Source of the DNA: Phytophthora quininea
Lineage: Eukaryota > Oomycota > Peronosporomycetes > Peronosporales > Peronosporaceae
Assembly: GCA_011947345.1 (NCBI GenBank)
Contig: JAAVTG010000788.1
Coordinates: forward strand, 1 to 64,000
Direction: 5' to 3'
DNA length: 64,000 bases
Shown here: positions 22,034-33,979 of the stretch, piece by piece
Numbering within the stretch: the stretch's first letter is position 1
How the letters are laid out: every line of letters begins with the position of its first letter
Notes under the pieces: generated by a model
Database searches by the model: none
What the model saw: only the letters and a program-made list of their open reading frames with translations
What the model was told of the DNA's origin: nothing
Made by a program: the position numbers and the translations under genes

Positions 22034-25000
22034 TGAAGTGTGCGTTTCCTGACTGTATCAATCCTGAGCTGACGGCCATGGACTTGTGCTCCGTTTGCAA
22101 AACCGTGGCGTGCACCATGTGAGCTCAAACGACCTTCATGATCCGGGCGACATCTCCGTCCGGTACGCATACCAAACTGTTTTCTTTATTTTATTTGTAT
22201 GCGATGTCAATGTACTAACGATAGCGTGCAATTTGTGCTCCAGTGCGTGTGTGGACCATTGGAAAGCGAAGCATACGCCTGCGTCGGCGGATGACAAGAC
22301 TGTCTTCAAAAGCGTGGGGTGGTCTCCGGGGTCGTTGCTCCGTCACCAAGCGAGCCAAGATTCCGTCAGCACGGTGACCGAGCCTGAGGAGACGCCCACC
22401 AGCCAGTACTCGGTCGACGACTCCGCGGATCCCAACGGGCGCGTCGACGCGTTCGGAATTCCGCTTGAGGTACACCATTATCGCACGTTGGGGGAGCGCG
22501 ATAGCGTTTGGGACGTAGCCCATGTCCTCTCAACACCTTACGCTGTCGGCACCGACGACGACGCCAAAGTGTACATGCACGTGTGTGTCCTGTGTGCGCT
22601 GCGATTGACAAGCTACCCCAACGCCTCCGACGATGCATGGGAAGGAGCACTACATCGGTGGGGACATACGTTCAACGTAAAGGACCACATGGTCGCCATC
22701 CATAGTGGGCATCCAATTGAGAAGGCAGAGGCCGAGAAGATCGTCAAGCGCGCGTCGTCATATAAAAGCATCCTTGGAGAGCCCGAGCCAGTCAAAGTCT
22801 CCACAAACAACGCATCTCACGTGCTCAAGCGGCGTGCAAACCAACAAAAAAAAGGGGGGCGCTACAAATGCTGTGAAGGCCAACGACAAGTGAGCCTAAT
22901 GCTCACATTGCTCTCTAGCTCGTCAACGACGGTGCGGCGATTTTATATTGTTTGCTGCTGTATCCATCACTTACGTGTTTGTATATTACATGCTGCCGTA
23001 CAACACTGTTGTGACCGCTGACTTCTGGCGACTTATTCAACGTACGACCAGAAACGCTGATGCAACGATTTTGGCTGCTGGCACGTTCAATGACATGCTA
23101 CTCGCATCATTCATTTGGTTCTGCGAGATGGCGACGCGGTTGCTAAACACTGATTTCCAGAGCGCATTCAAGTTGCCGCTCTTGAGCGTCATACACGACA
23201 TATGGACCACCGGCACTGCCAAGAAGGGCGCAATTGGTGCTTCGGTATCATTTACTGTCAGGAACTGGAGATTTCGCCGCATCGCGCTCCTGGTCACGGT
23301 GTACAACTGTGCCCACGAGTCAGGCGGGTGAAGAACAAGACTACATCACGCATCTCGAAGTTGTATGGAGTTGACGTCAGCCCGATGGCCCAGTTCCTAA
23401 TGTCTGATACGATGTCAAGCGCCCGCAAGGTTTTGAAGTTGCTTGAGGACGCTGTGGCTGTCGACTGCGGGATGCACGTCTTGAACCTGTGCTTGCTGTA
23501 CGGACTTGGCATGAGAGAGAATTTTGAAGGGTTCTACGTCATTGATCCGATTACACAGATCGCGACGAAGCAGCGTCGCACGTGTACACCTGGTGGGCCT
23601 TTTCCGAAAGGTGGTGCGTTGGTCAAGAAGGTGAGGGGACTTAACAACTACTTCAACAGCTCACAGCGCATCGAAAGGTTGGTAAAGGTCCAGCAGCTCT
23701 ATGGCCTGCCAGAGGTCAGCCCCAGGGCAGACTGTGATACGCGTGTAGTGACACGATGTGAAACTGGATCTTTCTATGGGATGCGTTGGGCGCACAATTA
23801 CGGCACGTGATTGGATGGTTTGAATATTTGAACGGGCAGCGACAAGTACGTACAAGTGGAGACATGCTTGGACGCAGCTGCGCTGGACGCGTGAGATCTA
23901 CCAAGGAGCTGTCTATAGGCTGGGAAGTGCGCGCAAGGGTGATACAAATGCACCCTTGGATGCAGATTTGCACTCAGCCCTGGCCACCCTCACATTCAAG
24001 ACAGGTTGCCTCATCGAAGAGGTCAAATCGCCGCATGAAACGTATCTGTGTGCGTGACCTGTCCCCTGCTTTGGTCGCAGAATTGACTGCAGCGATAAAG
24101 ACTCCGCCGCACCCGCAGTGAACATCAAGCCATCCTTGCCCGTACATTGTGCCAAAGATGTTCATATACAAGTTACGAGACTATCCAGACTCCAGTGCGT
24201 CCAATGTTGACGATGACCCTTGGACGCACACCTGGAGTTGTGATGACCCTTGGCCGCACATTGCGCCCCATACGTCGACATACGAATCCCAAGTCTACTG
24301 TGCACCAAATGCGTTCAAGGTCCGTAGTGACCCTTGGAAGCAGATACGACTGAACCTTGGGTGCGCATTCCAAGTGTGAAATGGCCCTTGGGCGTACATG
24401 TTGTTATATGGATTACACTATGTGTGCCGACTACTATGAAGTGCACATGCGTCCAAGCCCAACCCGCGTCCAAGCCTCAAGTGACCTGAGCCTTGGACGC
24501 ACATTTGTTCCTAAGCAGCCGGTTTGTGTGGAATGATTGCACCAAGTTGAGCTTCGGGCAAGGATCCAGTGGAAGTGTCGAGTCGACAGGTTCCCCACCA
24601 TACTAAGATCAAGATGTCTGTATAAGACTGATTTGTACCCAGAATCCTGGACACGTAGGACGCCAGAGAAGACTTAGATAAAAACAAACAGAGAGTTCGA
24701 TTTGCCTTGAAACCCCGAAGTGGTCTTCGAAGCAGGTTTCCTGATAGACTGCGTGCAGGCTTGAAGGACAAGACGGCCCCAGCGTCGCCGGAGCTCCCCA
24801 CCCGTCAAAGTCAAGTCAAGTTGGGTAGGGGATCTTAGGCTCGCGCCGAGGGTTCCCCATTCCACATCCCAGTTGGGCCGTCTTCTCCGTTGGCGATCAC
24901 CCATTTCTTATTCATCTCCCCGCGTGCGCACTAGCAGTTAGCGTACAAGGGCAAGCCGGAATCGGAACTGCGTTCAAGGATCAAGAGAAGGCCTAGGTTG

Positions 25001-26813
25001 GTCAGAGTACTCTCAAGCTCCGGAAGGTTACATGTGTGAAGGCCAGTGGGCCAAGTGTGTTCCCTCGCGAGAGGGTGGTGCACGTTCGTCAAGGAGTGTC
25101 CAAGGTGACCCAAGTGTCTTGGACGCATATTCCTGAATCTACTCGGCTATAGACCCCCGTCCAAGGGTCTCAAAGAATAAGAGACGGCTGCATATTTGTG
25201 CGTTTGCGCATCGGACTCTTTTGTATTGTTGGTTCTACGTAGAGGAGTTTCTCCTCAGTCAAGGCCCACCTCGTCACCTTCGCCACAGAAGTGCGTCCAA
25301 GGGTGATCGAGTCCCCAACCAAGTTCTCCAAGTCCGACCACTGAACCAAGGCTGCCTGGTGCTAAATCCGGTCCGCCAGATCTAGCGATCGAACCCACAC
25401 GGATTGCCACAAGGTCACACGCCAAAGGACCCTTGGACGCAGATTGGTAACTACTGATCTGCGCCCAACCTTCCTCCTCGAGTTCGTTCAACGTTCTTCT
25501 GGGCTACGAGCTTCATCGTCCGCGGTGCCGCTATACAAACACCTCCTGGGCGAAAAGTTTCATCGCCCTTCGCCACAGTAGCATCTACGGTGATGCTCTA
25601 CCAGCGCACTATCGTGAATTAGGCTGCCTTTAGAGCGTACTTCCAGCCATGCGAGAGTTACGACGGCGCTGCGGTGTTCTCTTCACTCACACTGATGGAT
25701 TGGTACCTAATGACGGAACTGGAAGCGGTGACAGCGTGTCTTGCCGACTTGGCACGCATCGAAGTGCAGCAGAGCGACCAAGTTGCATCTGAGTTGGTCG
25801 TTTTGTTATGGTTTGCGGTGGAACGTCTGACCGCTAGTCACTTCATGTTGTACGAGCTGGACGCTCTTCGAACACTAAAAACGCACGTGAAATCTCTAGA
25901 AAGATTCTGTGTCGACGCCACCCGCTCTCCACCGAAGCACAGACATACCTCGCACGCGTTAAAGGGCAACTGACCAAGATGATATCCAGACTGACAACTG
26001 ACAACTGTCGTCATTTTGTTGCTGGACCCGAGGACCAAAGCTTGGATAGATGCGGTTGTTCGTCCAAGCACGATTACTACTTCTTCTGTTTTGGGTACCC
26101 CTGGAACTCTTCGTTGCACCACAGACGACAATAACACTGCTGAAATCGACGCTGTTATCGAAGACGGGCGCCGCATGCTACGCGTGGTGCATCGAGATAA
26201 TTTCCGTGCCATGTACGTTATGTCATCCAGATGAGGCGATGGAACTGCCGTTGGCGAGCCTCCGAATCTCCACTTGGTGCCGTCAATGGACAACAATACC
26301 AATCTCAGTGGCGCAACTGTGACCCCGAAAATCCATCCTTCATGTTGCCTGGACGATGAAGCCGATGATACCCTAGCGAAGTGGCTAAACCACACACTGC
26401 AGTGGGTAAACGTTGCGATACATCATGCCGCTGAGAGCAAGACGACGGCTGAGGACTTCACCCGCCTTCTCCTGGTTCGCCATGGTGACAGTGTGTGCTG
26501 GCGGCCGCAAGGTCCATTCAGACATGTTGACATCTGCAGGTGGTTTAAGGAGACAGGAGCACCAATGTTCCCGTCTATTGCTGCCCTCGCCCGTGTATGG
26601 CTCGGCAAGGCACCATCCAACGCGTTCCAAGAGCGGGTATTTTGTAAGGGGGGCGGGATGAGCTCCTTACGAACACGTACCGATAACGAGAGAGCTGAGA
26701 AGCAAGTTCTCATGCGACACAATCGGAATGAGATCGCCAGGATGGAGATGGTCGTCGGTGGTGCTGCGGTCTTCGCGGACGGCGATGACAGCAACCGCGA
26801 CGAGACAGTCTAG
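22034..26813 (+). pseudogene. hAT-like transposase relic, split by an insertion
   Basis: The N-terminal exon (22034-22118) and the next exon join across a 125-nt intron with a TACTAACG branch site, giving a Cys/His finger (CAFPDC ... ACVDHWKAKH). The frame then breaks in the A8/G6 run near 22850 and again around 22950-23050. Core blocks follow (SDTMSSARKV, then CGMHVLNLCLLYGLGM and LNNYFNSSQR) to about 23815. Coding resumes at 25626 (AFRAYFQPCE, then LMDWYLMTELEAVTACL). It ends with the hAT dimerisation domain (FPSIAALARVWLGKAPSNAF, then ERVFCKGGG) and a stop at 26813. Further breaks lie near 25970, 26240 and 26270. The element is dead, and its family differs from that of the composite hAT at 1361-8954. 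Confidence 0.82.
23816..25625. mobile_element. Insertion inside the hAT relic with an array of CCCTTGGACGCA-type motifs
   Basis: The interval interrupts the transposase between an N-Y-G codon run at 23805-23813 and the continuation at 25626. It has no clear long gene but holds at least a dozen copies of a word close to CCCTTGGACGCACA in both orientations. Positions are about 23867, 23953, 24217, 24247, 24331, 24355, 24385, 24489, 25120 and 25431 on plus, and 24196, 24446, 24463, 25158 and 25292 on minus. They cluster at the two sides (23.87-24.50 kb and 25.12-25.44 kb), as in transposase-binding subterminal repeats. I could not find terminal inverted repeats or a target duplication, so the class is unknown. 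A non-autonomous DNA transposon is my inference. Confidence 0.6.
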
Positions 26814-27687
26814 ATTGTCGGCAGTAGTTCGCTAGTACTATAGTAAGCAAGTTGTCTCTTCTTATTTCAGCTCACACGCGGTCTCACCCTTGGTGTTGGC
26901 TGTGCCGACTCCTGTCCTAGCCAGAAACGATGTGTCGGTGGTCGTCGCCGCCAGAACGCCCTATCTAGGCTAGGCAACTTTGACACTACACTACTATCTC
27001 TTGGTGGTTCTCTCCGGGCAGCGTTAACGAAGTTGTCGCAGTGCATCGTCTTCGGAAGCGCACAGCACGGGGTCAGCGGCTAGGCTGCGGGGCTTCAGTT
27101 ACCTCTGGCGACGCTCACGTGCTCGTGTCTGGGGCTTCTGATACCGCTGCTTTCCCACGGGACTTCGATGCCCGTGTCCTGGTCCTTGGTGCACGGCGTC
27201 TGTGAGCACTGACGCGGTCTCCGCTTGTCGGTGCGAGCTACTTGTATTTAGCGTTACGGTGACCACCAACTCAGTGATCTGCTTCCTTCTCGGCTAGTTG
27301 TCTTCTGGCAGCTAGTGCCTACTCCTACTCATACACGCCCTTTCGCCTCACCAGCAAAATCTATCCACACACGGCTGCTTTTCAGCAGCAGTTTCGGCCC
27401 TCATCTTCTTCATCGTCCTTGTACTTGAGTTCTGCTACTGCCATTTCTCATTGCTGTCGCCTGCAAACGAACAAGACAAAAGAATGACATCTATCCTACT
27501 CTATAGTACTTTGACTCAATAATTCAGAATAGTGCGAGGGCTCTGCTCAGTACTCCAGTAGTTAAGATTTTGCTAGCTTCAATCTACTGGCAGTACCATC
27601 GATCCCTGCTCCCGGCTTTCAGACAGCCCACATGGAGCGATTCCATGAAGATCAATTTTGCACCAAGTTTCCACGTCAACCTATACT
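26814..27687. other. Non-coding stretch after the hAT relic
   Basis: No gene is seen. It may contain the 3' untranslated region and right end of the hAT element. AGTACT-containing words occur near 26836, 27509 and 27550 but define no clear terminus. Confidence 0.4.
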
Positions 27688-28240
27688 TGACAGAAGATGG
27701 CAACGTTTCATGTCGCTTGTATAGAGGTTGGATACATTTCCCTATATAAGATTAGGTAAGTTGAAGTCCAAGGCAACTATCAATTCTATTGCGGATCCAA
27801 ACCAGTCATTTCGGAAGAAACTGCGGGAGGTATCGCGGTATTTTGCCATGTCCATTGCTGTCAAACCGATTGCCTCACGCCGCAACACTCAAGGCTCACT
27901 TGGCAATTCGCCTTCCGGTTCTCAAGCTTCGACAACTAAACACCAGATCAAGACGATGAAGATTGCTGCTCTCGCTGTTGCTACACTCGTCGCTGTCGCC
28001 AGCGTCGCTGCTGCCGACGTCAAACCTGCGGAGGCTAATGTTGCCGCCCCGAACACTCCTAATGCAGCACCTGTTGCTGGAGCGCCAGAGAGCAAGGACG
28101 GCAAGAAGAAGGAGCAGTGGTGGGGAGGCTATGGTGGGTACGGTGGATGGGGATACCCGTACGGCGGCTACGGTTGGGGAGGCTACGGTGGCTACGGTCC
28201 GTGGGGATATGGCGGTTGGGGCTACGGGTGGTAGACTTCC
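27688..28240 (+). repeat. Inverted segmental duplication, copy A (Gly/Tyr/Trp protein gene with its 5' region)
   Basis: This stretch of about 550 bp, from GACAGAAGATGGCAACGTTT to the stop codon, is nearly identical to the reverse complement of 43443-43996. Similarity starts in the upstream region and ends at the stop codon, with unrelated 3' flanks. A TATA-like CTATATAAG lies at 27741-27749 and a GTAAGT donor at about 27765. Confidence 0.9.
27956..28234 (+). CDS. Small secreted Gly/Tyr/Trp-rich protein, copy A
   Basis: The 92-residue protein starts with a signal peptide (MKIAALAVATLVAVASVAAA, cleaved after AAA or AAD). A short Pro/Ala/Asn linker and a KDGKKKEQ basic patch follow, then a C-terminal half made of GGYGGWGYPYGGYGWGG-like repeats. 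The frame stays open upstream to 27728, but the 5' part looks like a leader. A possible 5'-UTR intron would run from GTAAGT at about 27765 to a CAACTAAACACCAG acceptor ending at about 27947, just before this ATG. The function is unknown; Gly/aromatic repeats suggest a wall- or matrix-associated or antimicrobial-type protein. It has a near-identical inverted copy at 43449-43727. Confidence 0.75.
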   Translation: MKIAALAVATLVAVASVAAADVKPAEANVAAPNTPNAAPVAGAPESKDGKKKEQWWGGYGGYGGWGYPYGGYGWGGYGGYGPWGYGGWGYGW

Positions 28241-28370
28241 GCCGCCCAAATTGTGACGATTGACCATTGTTGTCACACAAAACCTTTGGTTAAGCACTCA
28301 CAGTTGATGTGACCTTTGAATCACATCGAGTTCATTGTTTGCTTTCTCAACAGTGTCGCTTTTAATACGG

Positions 28371-30575
28371 CTAGCTACTTCTTGTTAACAACGAATCCAA
28401 CACTGCGCCTTGAGCTTGTAGCTCGGCCGTGTGAAGTTCTCGAACTCGACGAAGTTCGTCTTTCATCCGACGGAGCTGCTTTTGTAGGTCTGGGCACTCG
28501 TTGCAGACAATTTCACTCGCAAATTGAAGTTTGTTAGGGTAGCCGACATTTGACGAGTGACAGCAGCTGTACTCTTGATTGTCTTCGTCATCATCTTCAT
28601 CTTCATCACTGCTGTCCGTTCGCGGTAATATAAGTTTGATGGGGATTTGATGCTCAGGACGGCGGCGTCGACCTTGCATCTCGGAGGTGCGGCGAGAAGC
28701 AGCGCGCCGTTTATCATCTTGAAGGCCAATCACTTTGGTCTTGCACGCAGCCAGCTCGTTCCGAAGCGAGGCCTCGGTTTGGTGGGCTTTCCTCAGTAGG
28801 GACTCGAGATTTCGATTCTCCGACATGTAAACTTGTGTGGCTTCAGCTGACTCAGCAACTTCACGTTTGTAGTGCTTGAGCTGCTCTTCTAATTTGGCCG
28901 TCATGGCGTCCGCTGTTCGCCACTTCTTAAAAGTTTTCTCGACCCTCTCTTTTGCCTCTCGAAGCTCTTTCCTCTCTTTACTTCTCCATTCTGCATCGAG
29001 TTTGGTCTTCGCGTGTTCGAAGCGCTGCTGAGCACTGGTTAGTCGATTCTTCCAGGCTAATTGATCCTGCATGTGAGAGGCTTTCAGTTCGCTGGTCTCG
29101 CTTTCCAATTTACTCATCCTCTCGGTTTGTTGCTGCAGAGCTGTTGCTTTCCGCTGTAGTTGTTGCTGACATTCTCTCAATTGTTGTGTTAGCTTGTCAT
29201 TCTTTGTCTCCAGAGTCTGGTTTCGAGTCTGCAAGACGTGAGATCGCGCCTTGAGCTGTGTCAAAACCAACTGCGCTTGCATCGACTGTGCTTGGGTCTG
29301 ATCCACCTGCGAGGTCTCCTGCAACAACTCTGCTTGTAGTCGTGGCAATTTCGCTGCATACAGTTCGTTTTCCGTCTTGAGTTTGGCAAGCTCGGCATTC
29401 GACCGCTGTAGATCGGCTGTTGCTCCTGCAAGTTGCGTTTTCAAACGAGCATTCCGTTGAGATAACTTCTTGTTGTCGGTCTCAACCATCGAAAGCTGCA
29501 GCTTAAATGTGTGTGTTGTATTTGCCAACTCGCTGCGAGCTGCGTCGAGTTGTGCTTGCAGAGACGAAAGCGTGGAGCCAATACTGGCGCTAACTCGGGT
29601 TCGCGTTGATGACTTCCTTCGCTCGTGGTTACTCGGAACCGCTGGCTCTGCAAACCTCACAACCTCGGTTGCTTTCTCACGTGAAGATGTCGGAAGCACA
29701 CGCTTCTCGTATCGGACAGGGAATAATGACTCGACCGTGTACTTTGGGCTTTTGACAGCTTTAACTGGTATCGGCTCAGCAAGCGAAGTGCCGGATTCGT
29801 CGTTAAGATTTTCTTGGCGAGATTGCTCTCCTTCTTCAACTCTACTATCGATTTCTTCTTCAGGAATTATTGTCGCTGGTAATTCGACCTCAGAATCGAA
29901 TTGCTGCCCACTTGCCGGCTGCCCAGAGTTTTGGTCGATACTGATGTGGTCTTCGTTTCCAATAAGGGTAGTTGGTAGCTGTTCCGATCCACGAACCAAC
30001 TCAGTGTCCTCTAGCTCCGCTTCACGTACCAGCTCCGTGTCCTCTAAAATGGCAGTTTGATGGCAACCAGCATCTACCTGCGCCGTTTGCGCACAGATTT
30101 CTTCGTCGTTGCCGGGTTCATCAATACAATCACTTTGCTCTTCCAAGTCGGCAGCATCGAAAATCCTTGGGCTATCAGGATGAGCAATGCGTTCTGAAGT
30201 TGCGCTTTCATCCGCTGCAAACTGTTCGTAGTCAGCCCCTCCAGACTGTTCCAGGAGCACTGTGGTGAGAGGGTAACCCATGTTGTCTTCGTCGCAGTCA
30301 CGTTCATGATGATATGACTGTTCCGCGTCGGAATCTTCATCCACAGCGGAGTGCATGGTGGCCACGCTCCTTTCAAATCCACCCGCACCGCTAAAATCTG
30401 TCATGCGTTCTTCGGATTCCAATTCCATCTGCCTCTCTTCTTGATCATCACTTCTGGGACGTGCGTGGACTTGTAAATCTTCCAACAATAGCGCTGGCAG
30501 ATCCAACGAATTCCCAACCTCGCTGTATCGATCCTCGACGTCGCTCTCAAACAGGTCACCACCATCGTCGCTCAT
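28371..30575 (-). CDS. Long coiled-coil protein, intact copy
   Basis: One open frame encodes 734 residues from the ATG at 30575 (MSDDGGDLFESDVEDRY); another in-frame ATG at 30674 would add 33. The first 300 residues are acidic and low in structure (repeated ELEDTELV near residue 195). From about 340 to 690 the protein is almost continuous coiled coil rich in Gln, Lys, Glu and Leu, such as LSSLQAQLDAARSELA. A second coil follows to the end, with an acidic SSDEDEDDDED patch near 660. No domain name applies; a centrosomal, basal-body or cytoskeletal scaffold is possible. A truncated, frame-broken copy lies inverted at 1-735. Confidence 0.8.
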   Translation of the reverse strand: MSDDGGDLFESDVEDRYSEVGNSLDLPALLLEDLQVHARPRSDDQEERQMELESEERMTDFSGAGGFERSVATMHSAVDEDSDAEQSYHHERDCDEDNMGYPLTTVLLEQSGGADYEQFAADESATSERIAHPDSPRIFDAADLEEQSDCIDEPGNDEEICAQTAQVDAGCHQTAILEDTELVREAELEDTELVRGSEQLPTTLIGNEDHISIDQNSGQPASGQQFDSEVELPATIIPEEEIDSRVEEGEQSRQENLNDESGTSLAEPIPVKAVKSPKYTVESLFPVRYEKRVLPTSSREKATEVVRFAEPAVPSNHERRKSSTRTRVSASIGSTLSSLQAQLDAARSELANTTHTFKLQLSMVETDNKKLSQRNARLKTQLAGATADLQRSNAELAKLKTENELYAAKLPRLQAELLQETSQVDQTQAQSMQAQLVLTQLKARSHVLQTRNQTLETKNDKLTQQLRECQQQLQRKATALQQQTERMSKLESETSELKASHMQDQLAWKNRLTSAQQRFEHAKTKLDAEWRSKERKELREAKERVEKTFKKWRTADAMTAKLEEQLKHYKREVAESAEATQVYMSENRNLESLLRKAHQTEASLRNELAACKTKVIGLQDDKRRAASRRTSEMQGRRRRPEHQIPIKLILPRTDSSDEDEDDDEDNQEYSCCHSSNVGYPNKLQFASEIVCNECPDLQKQLRRMKDELRRVRELHTAELQAQGAVLDSLLTRSS

Positions 30576-30837
30576 TCCTTCTCCACTGCGTGTGCACCAA
30601 GCCACAGAAAGGCCTGTGGCCGTATCAATAGCATCCACACTTGATAAGCATTTTCCCATCTCGTAACGGCACACATCATCGCTGAGGTATTTTCGCCATC
30701 AATGCGACGTGGGAAAACAAAATGTAAACAATGTTGCGTCCATTCAGTTTGGTCCAAGCTGCTGCGGCATCTCTTCGAAGAGCCTTCTATCATCCGATAA
30801 GTTTCTCTACGACGGTATGCACATGAAGACATCGCTG

Positions 30838-32840
30838 CTAAGGGAACGACGCGTGATGTCGGATCGCGTCGAACATTGTCTGCAGCGAGTTGACTCGCTT
30901 GTAAGCGTCAAGCGCTTCACGAAACCCGTCGCCATAGACCTGGGACAGATCGTTCTTGAGCTGCTGCATGTAAAACTTGCGCAGCTTGGACTCGTACGTG
31001 TGCTTCTTCGATCCCGCGCGGTCCAGCACGCGGTGCTTGTACTTGAGAAACAGGTAGCTCATCAATTGGCACATCCCTTCTTCGACCTGTCGACACAACA
31101 AGCATTTTCTTAGTAACACAAACGATCTAAACACTCTCGAAGCTAGATCTACATACCTTTGATGGGATCTTATCAGGGAAGTCGTCGCTGAGTTTGATGT
31201 AGGCGTGGGTTGCTTCGTGCGCCAGAATGGAGGCTGTCAGGTCATAGGGCAGTCCATGTAGCACCAGAATGGCGCTCACCGAGCGGTTCTGTCGTCGTGG
31301 AATAAAGAAGATATGTAAATCAAACTGCTCCTACGAGCTAGAGGCTGTAAATGATCTTTCCCACCTTTTGGATGGATGCCACCCTTGGAACAGCGTGCTT
31401 GCCTGAGCGGACCATGTGCTTGATTTGGGAAACCTCGGAAAGGCAAAGACCTCGCGTCACGTGCCCTTTGACAGGTTTGTTACCATGCATGAGCGTGTCG
31501 GTTTTCTTGTGGACACTGCATTGTTCATTTAGAACAGGCGACTCCACCAGGTAGACCGGAATCTGCGTGTAGGACAAGCTATCTGTGAGCTTCGAACCAT
31601 TAGTCTTTTGAGAATGCCAGCCATACCTCTGGTAGACGGATACCGATGGACCTCATATATTCCCACACCTCTTTCACAACACCTTGAGCCTGCAATATAA
31701 AAAACTGTAAATACAAGTTATTTGACAAAGTAAACGTACTCAGCATACCTCGTTCGAGTCGAGCACCAAATAGTTGCAGCAGTCATGGCAAATCTTGCGA
31801 CCATCCGTGAGGCTGTGGAAGTTCCTTCCTGGGATCGTTGGCTGTATATGTACAGTGAATAGTTAGAAAAAGTGAAATAGCAAGGACGAACACAATATTT
31901 ATAAGCGAACCTCGACACGTTGGCAACTGCAGCAGCGGTCGCGACCTTCGTGCTCCGCGCAATACTTCAGATCCCAGAAGGGCATCACCTACGCACCAAA
32001 ACAGACCGTCAACACTGTTTTCAACAAACTAATACAGCACAAAGTGATCCTACCTTGAAAGAGATTTTTGCGTGCCCGATTCGTACGGAATGAAGCCTTC
32101 ACACACGTCACATCTATTGGAAAAGCACCTCAGTTGTCACCACCGATGCAACCTCTATCGATCTCCAATGAAACTCACCGTGGATGATAGAGTTGCTTGT
32201 AGCACTCATGATGGTAGAACTCTCCATCTTTGATCTGGAACTTGGCTGTCGTGAATTTGCCTTGACACGCAGCGCACCGGAAACACTCGGGGTGGTACGC
32301 CTCTCCATTCACATTAATCCTCTGTCCAAACCTACGCAACAATCAATATGAGAAACACAATAAAACAATGACCCAGTTTTCAATGGGAACATACTTGATC
32401 TCTCCTTTGCATCCTGGACACTGCATGATGCGGACCGTCCCACACGCTTCGCACGTCGGTTGTGCGTCATTGTCATTGTGGAACGTGCAGGATGAGCAGT
32501 TCCATCCCTTGGAGCTGTTGCCATTGCTGCTACTGTTCTCCTTGGCGACTCCTGACACCCTCGTGGTCGTCTTGGTGGTCGTCTTGGGCTTGGGGACACA
32601 TTCTGGATGGTAGTTTCCGCCGTTCACTACACTGAATCGACTCGGCAACGGACGATGGCAACCGGAACAGCAGAAGCAGTCTGGATGGTAGGTCTTGCCG
32701 TTCACGTGCAGTCGCTTGCCGTACTTGATCTCGCCCTTACAGGCGGGGCATTGCAGGATGCGGATGGCGTTGCAAGCCTCGCAGTTGCCGCCGTTGTCGT
32801 CTGCGTTTAGAAACGTGCACTGCTTGCAGCTCCAGCCCAT
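30838..32840 (-). CDS. DA1-like LIM-domain peptidase with two NZF/RanBP2-type zinc fingers (nine exons, one frame break)
   Basis: DA1 proteins are ubiquitin-regulated metallopeptidases that limit growth in plants. Here the N-terminal exon (32395-32840) has a RanBP2/NZF finger (WSCKQCTFLN), a LIM domain, a second finger (WNCSSCTFHN) and the start of a second LIM completed by exon 2 (32179-32331). Later exons are 32054-32113, 31911-31988, 31749-31841, 31627-31689, 31365-31589 (with TRGLCLSE, the DA1 signature), 31157-31288 (with the HEATH zinc-peptidase motif) and 30838-31086 (with VEEGMCQLM, carrying the third zinc ligand). Introns are about 50-80 nt. Exon 3 is one base short of correct phase near the AAAAA at about 32070, probably a missing base. 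The exon 7 acceptor (31589) is an AAG. Plant DA1 uses ubiquitin-interacting motifs where this protein has NZF fingers. Confidence 0.88.
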
Positions 32841-33211
32841 GGTGTTCTGCTTGTTCTCTGGGTGGCAGGTTGAGGAATGTCTGCCGTGCTTGACATGTCT
32901 GATTTCGGCCCAATCCTGGCTTTAATGACGATACGCGAAGAGCTATCTGCCTTGACGCAACTTATTTACGTTGACAAAGTCGTTAAAAAGAGGTTTGATT
33001 AATGAATATAATCGTTAAAACCCAGGTATACCTTGCTATTGGACAAAATTTGAATAGCCAAGTCCATTGTTCCAGAAACCGCCAAGGATCATCGAGATGG
33101 TGCGTGCTGGCTGCTGCGTGGACGCCGGCGATGTCTCTTTCAGCTGTCTGCACTCGCCACCACTGTCTCCATGCGTCTGACTGTCTTGCCTCCAATTTTG
33201 TCACCGTCTAG

Positions 33212-33711
33212 AGCTCTTCAGACGCCTCCAAGAACGCCAACGCCACCCCCAACGGTCCCAATGACGCTCAGGATCTCACTGTCTTCGTACGTGTCCTAGC
33301 AAACAACACATTTCGCGATCTATTCAGCAGACGAATTGATATGTAAACTATTCGATTATTTATGATGCAGGTGCAAAGTCTACTAGAGCAAATGGTACGC
33401 TGTTAGACGAGCAAAAACTATCTGAAATTGATATGACTTTGCTTATGAGGACATTCTTGTAGCAATCGCGGTTCGCGCAGATGTCGGACGCGATTATCGG
33501 GCGGATCGACGAGATGGGCTCCCGTATTGACGAGCTGGAGAAGTCGATTGCAGACCTCATGGAGCAGGTACAAACGAACGTCGCAATCTGTCCAAAGTTT
33601 CTTGTGCTGAAATGTTTACATGGCTGCAAGACGAATGAGGACGGTAGCGACAAGAACCAGGAGCCGACAGCGTCTGGTGAGACTGCCAAGGACAAGACTG
33701 AGAGCGTGTAA
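33212..33711 (+). CDS. HSBP1: Heat shock factor-binding protein 1 (HSBP1)
   Basis: HSBP1 is a small coiled-coil protein that binds the trimerisation domain of heat shock factor and dampens its activity. Exons are 33212-33286 (DAQDLTVF), 33371-33394 (VQSLLEQM), 33463-33567 ([20 protein letters not shown] and [15 protein letters not shown]) and 33631-33711. GT donors and AG acceptors match phase throughout. The last acceptor (AAG at 33630) is weak, and reading through that 63-nt intron is also open. The first coding exon is uncertain; an ATG at about 33097 directly before GTGCGT could be spliced to 33212. The core matches the family nearly completely. It ends about 270 bp from the tail of the mitochondrial Hsp70 gene, on the opposite strand. 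Confidence 0.9.
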
Positions 33712-33979
33712 ACGCACGAGTATTCGATATGCTTGCAGCTCCTCACGCCCTTTCAATACACAACTAAGTCGCTTTTGCATTCCGATTCCTCATTACCAAC
33801 AGTAACTTCTACTCCTCGTCGTGAAGTGCTTGCCGTCGACAAGCGCCGCACTCATCTAATAGAGAAACCAAACACGAAAGCTGCAAAATACTAGCGGAAG
33901 GAGGACACGCCGTCGTCTAAAGGTCGCTCGCCGTCCGTCCGGCAGCTGCGCTCGCTCTAGCTTCGCTGCGTTCGAGTGC

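Noticed and set aside
21318..27600. AGTACTG-like words before and after the second hAT relic as possible terminal inverted repeats
   Set aside because: Best matches are about 8 of 11 bases and no flanking 8-bp duplication agrees.
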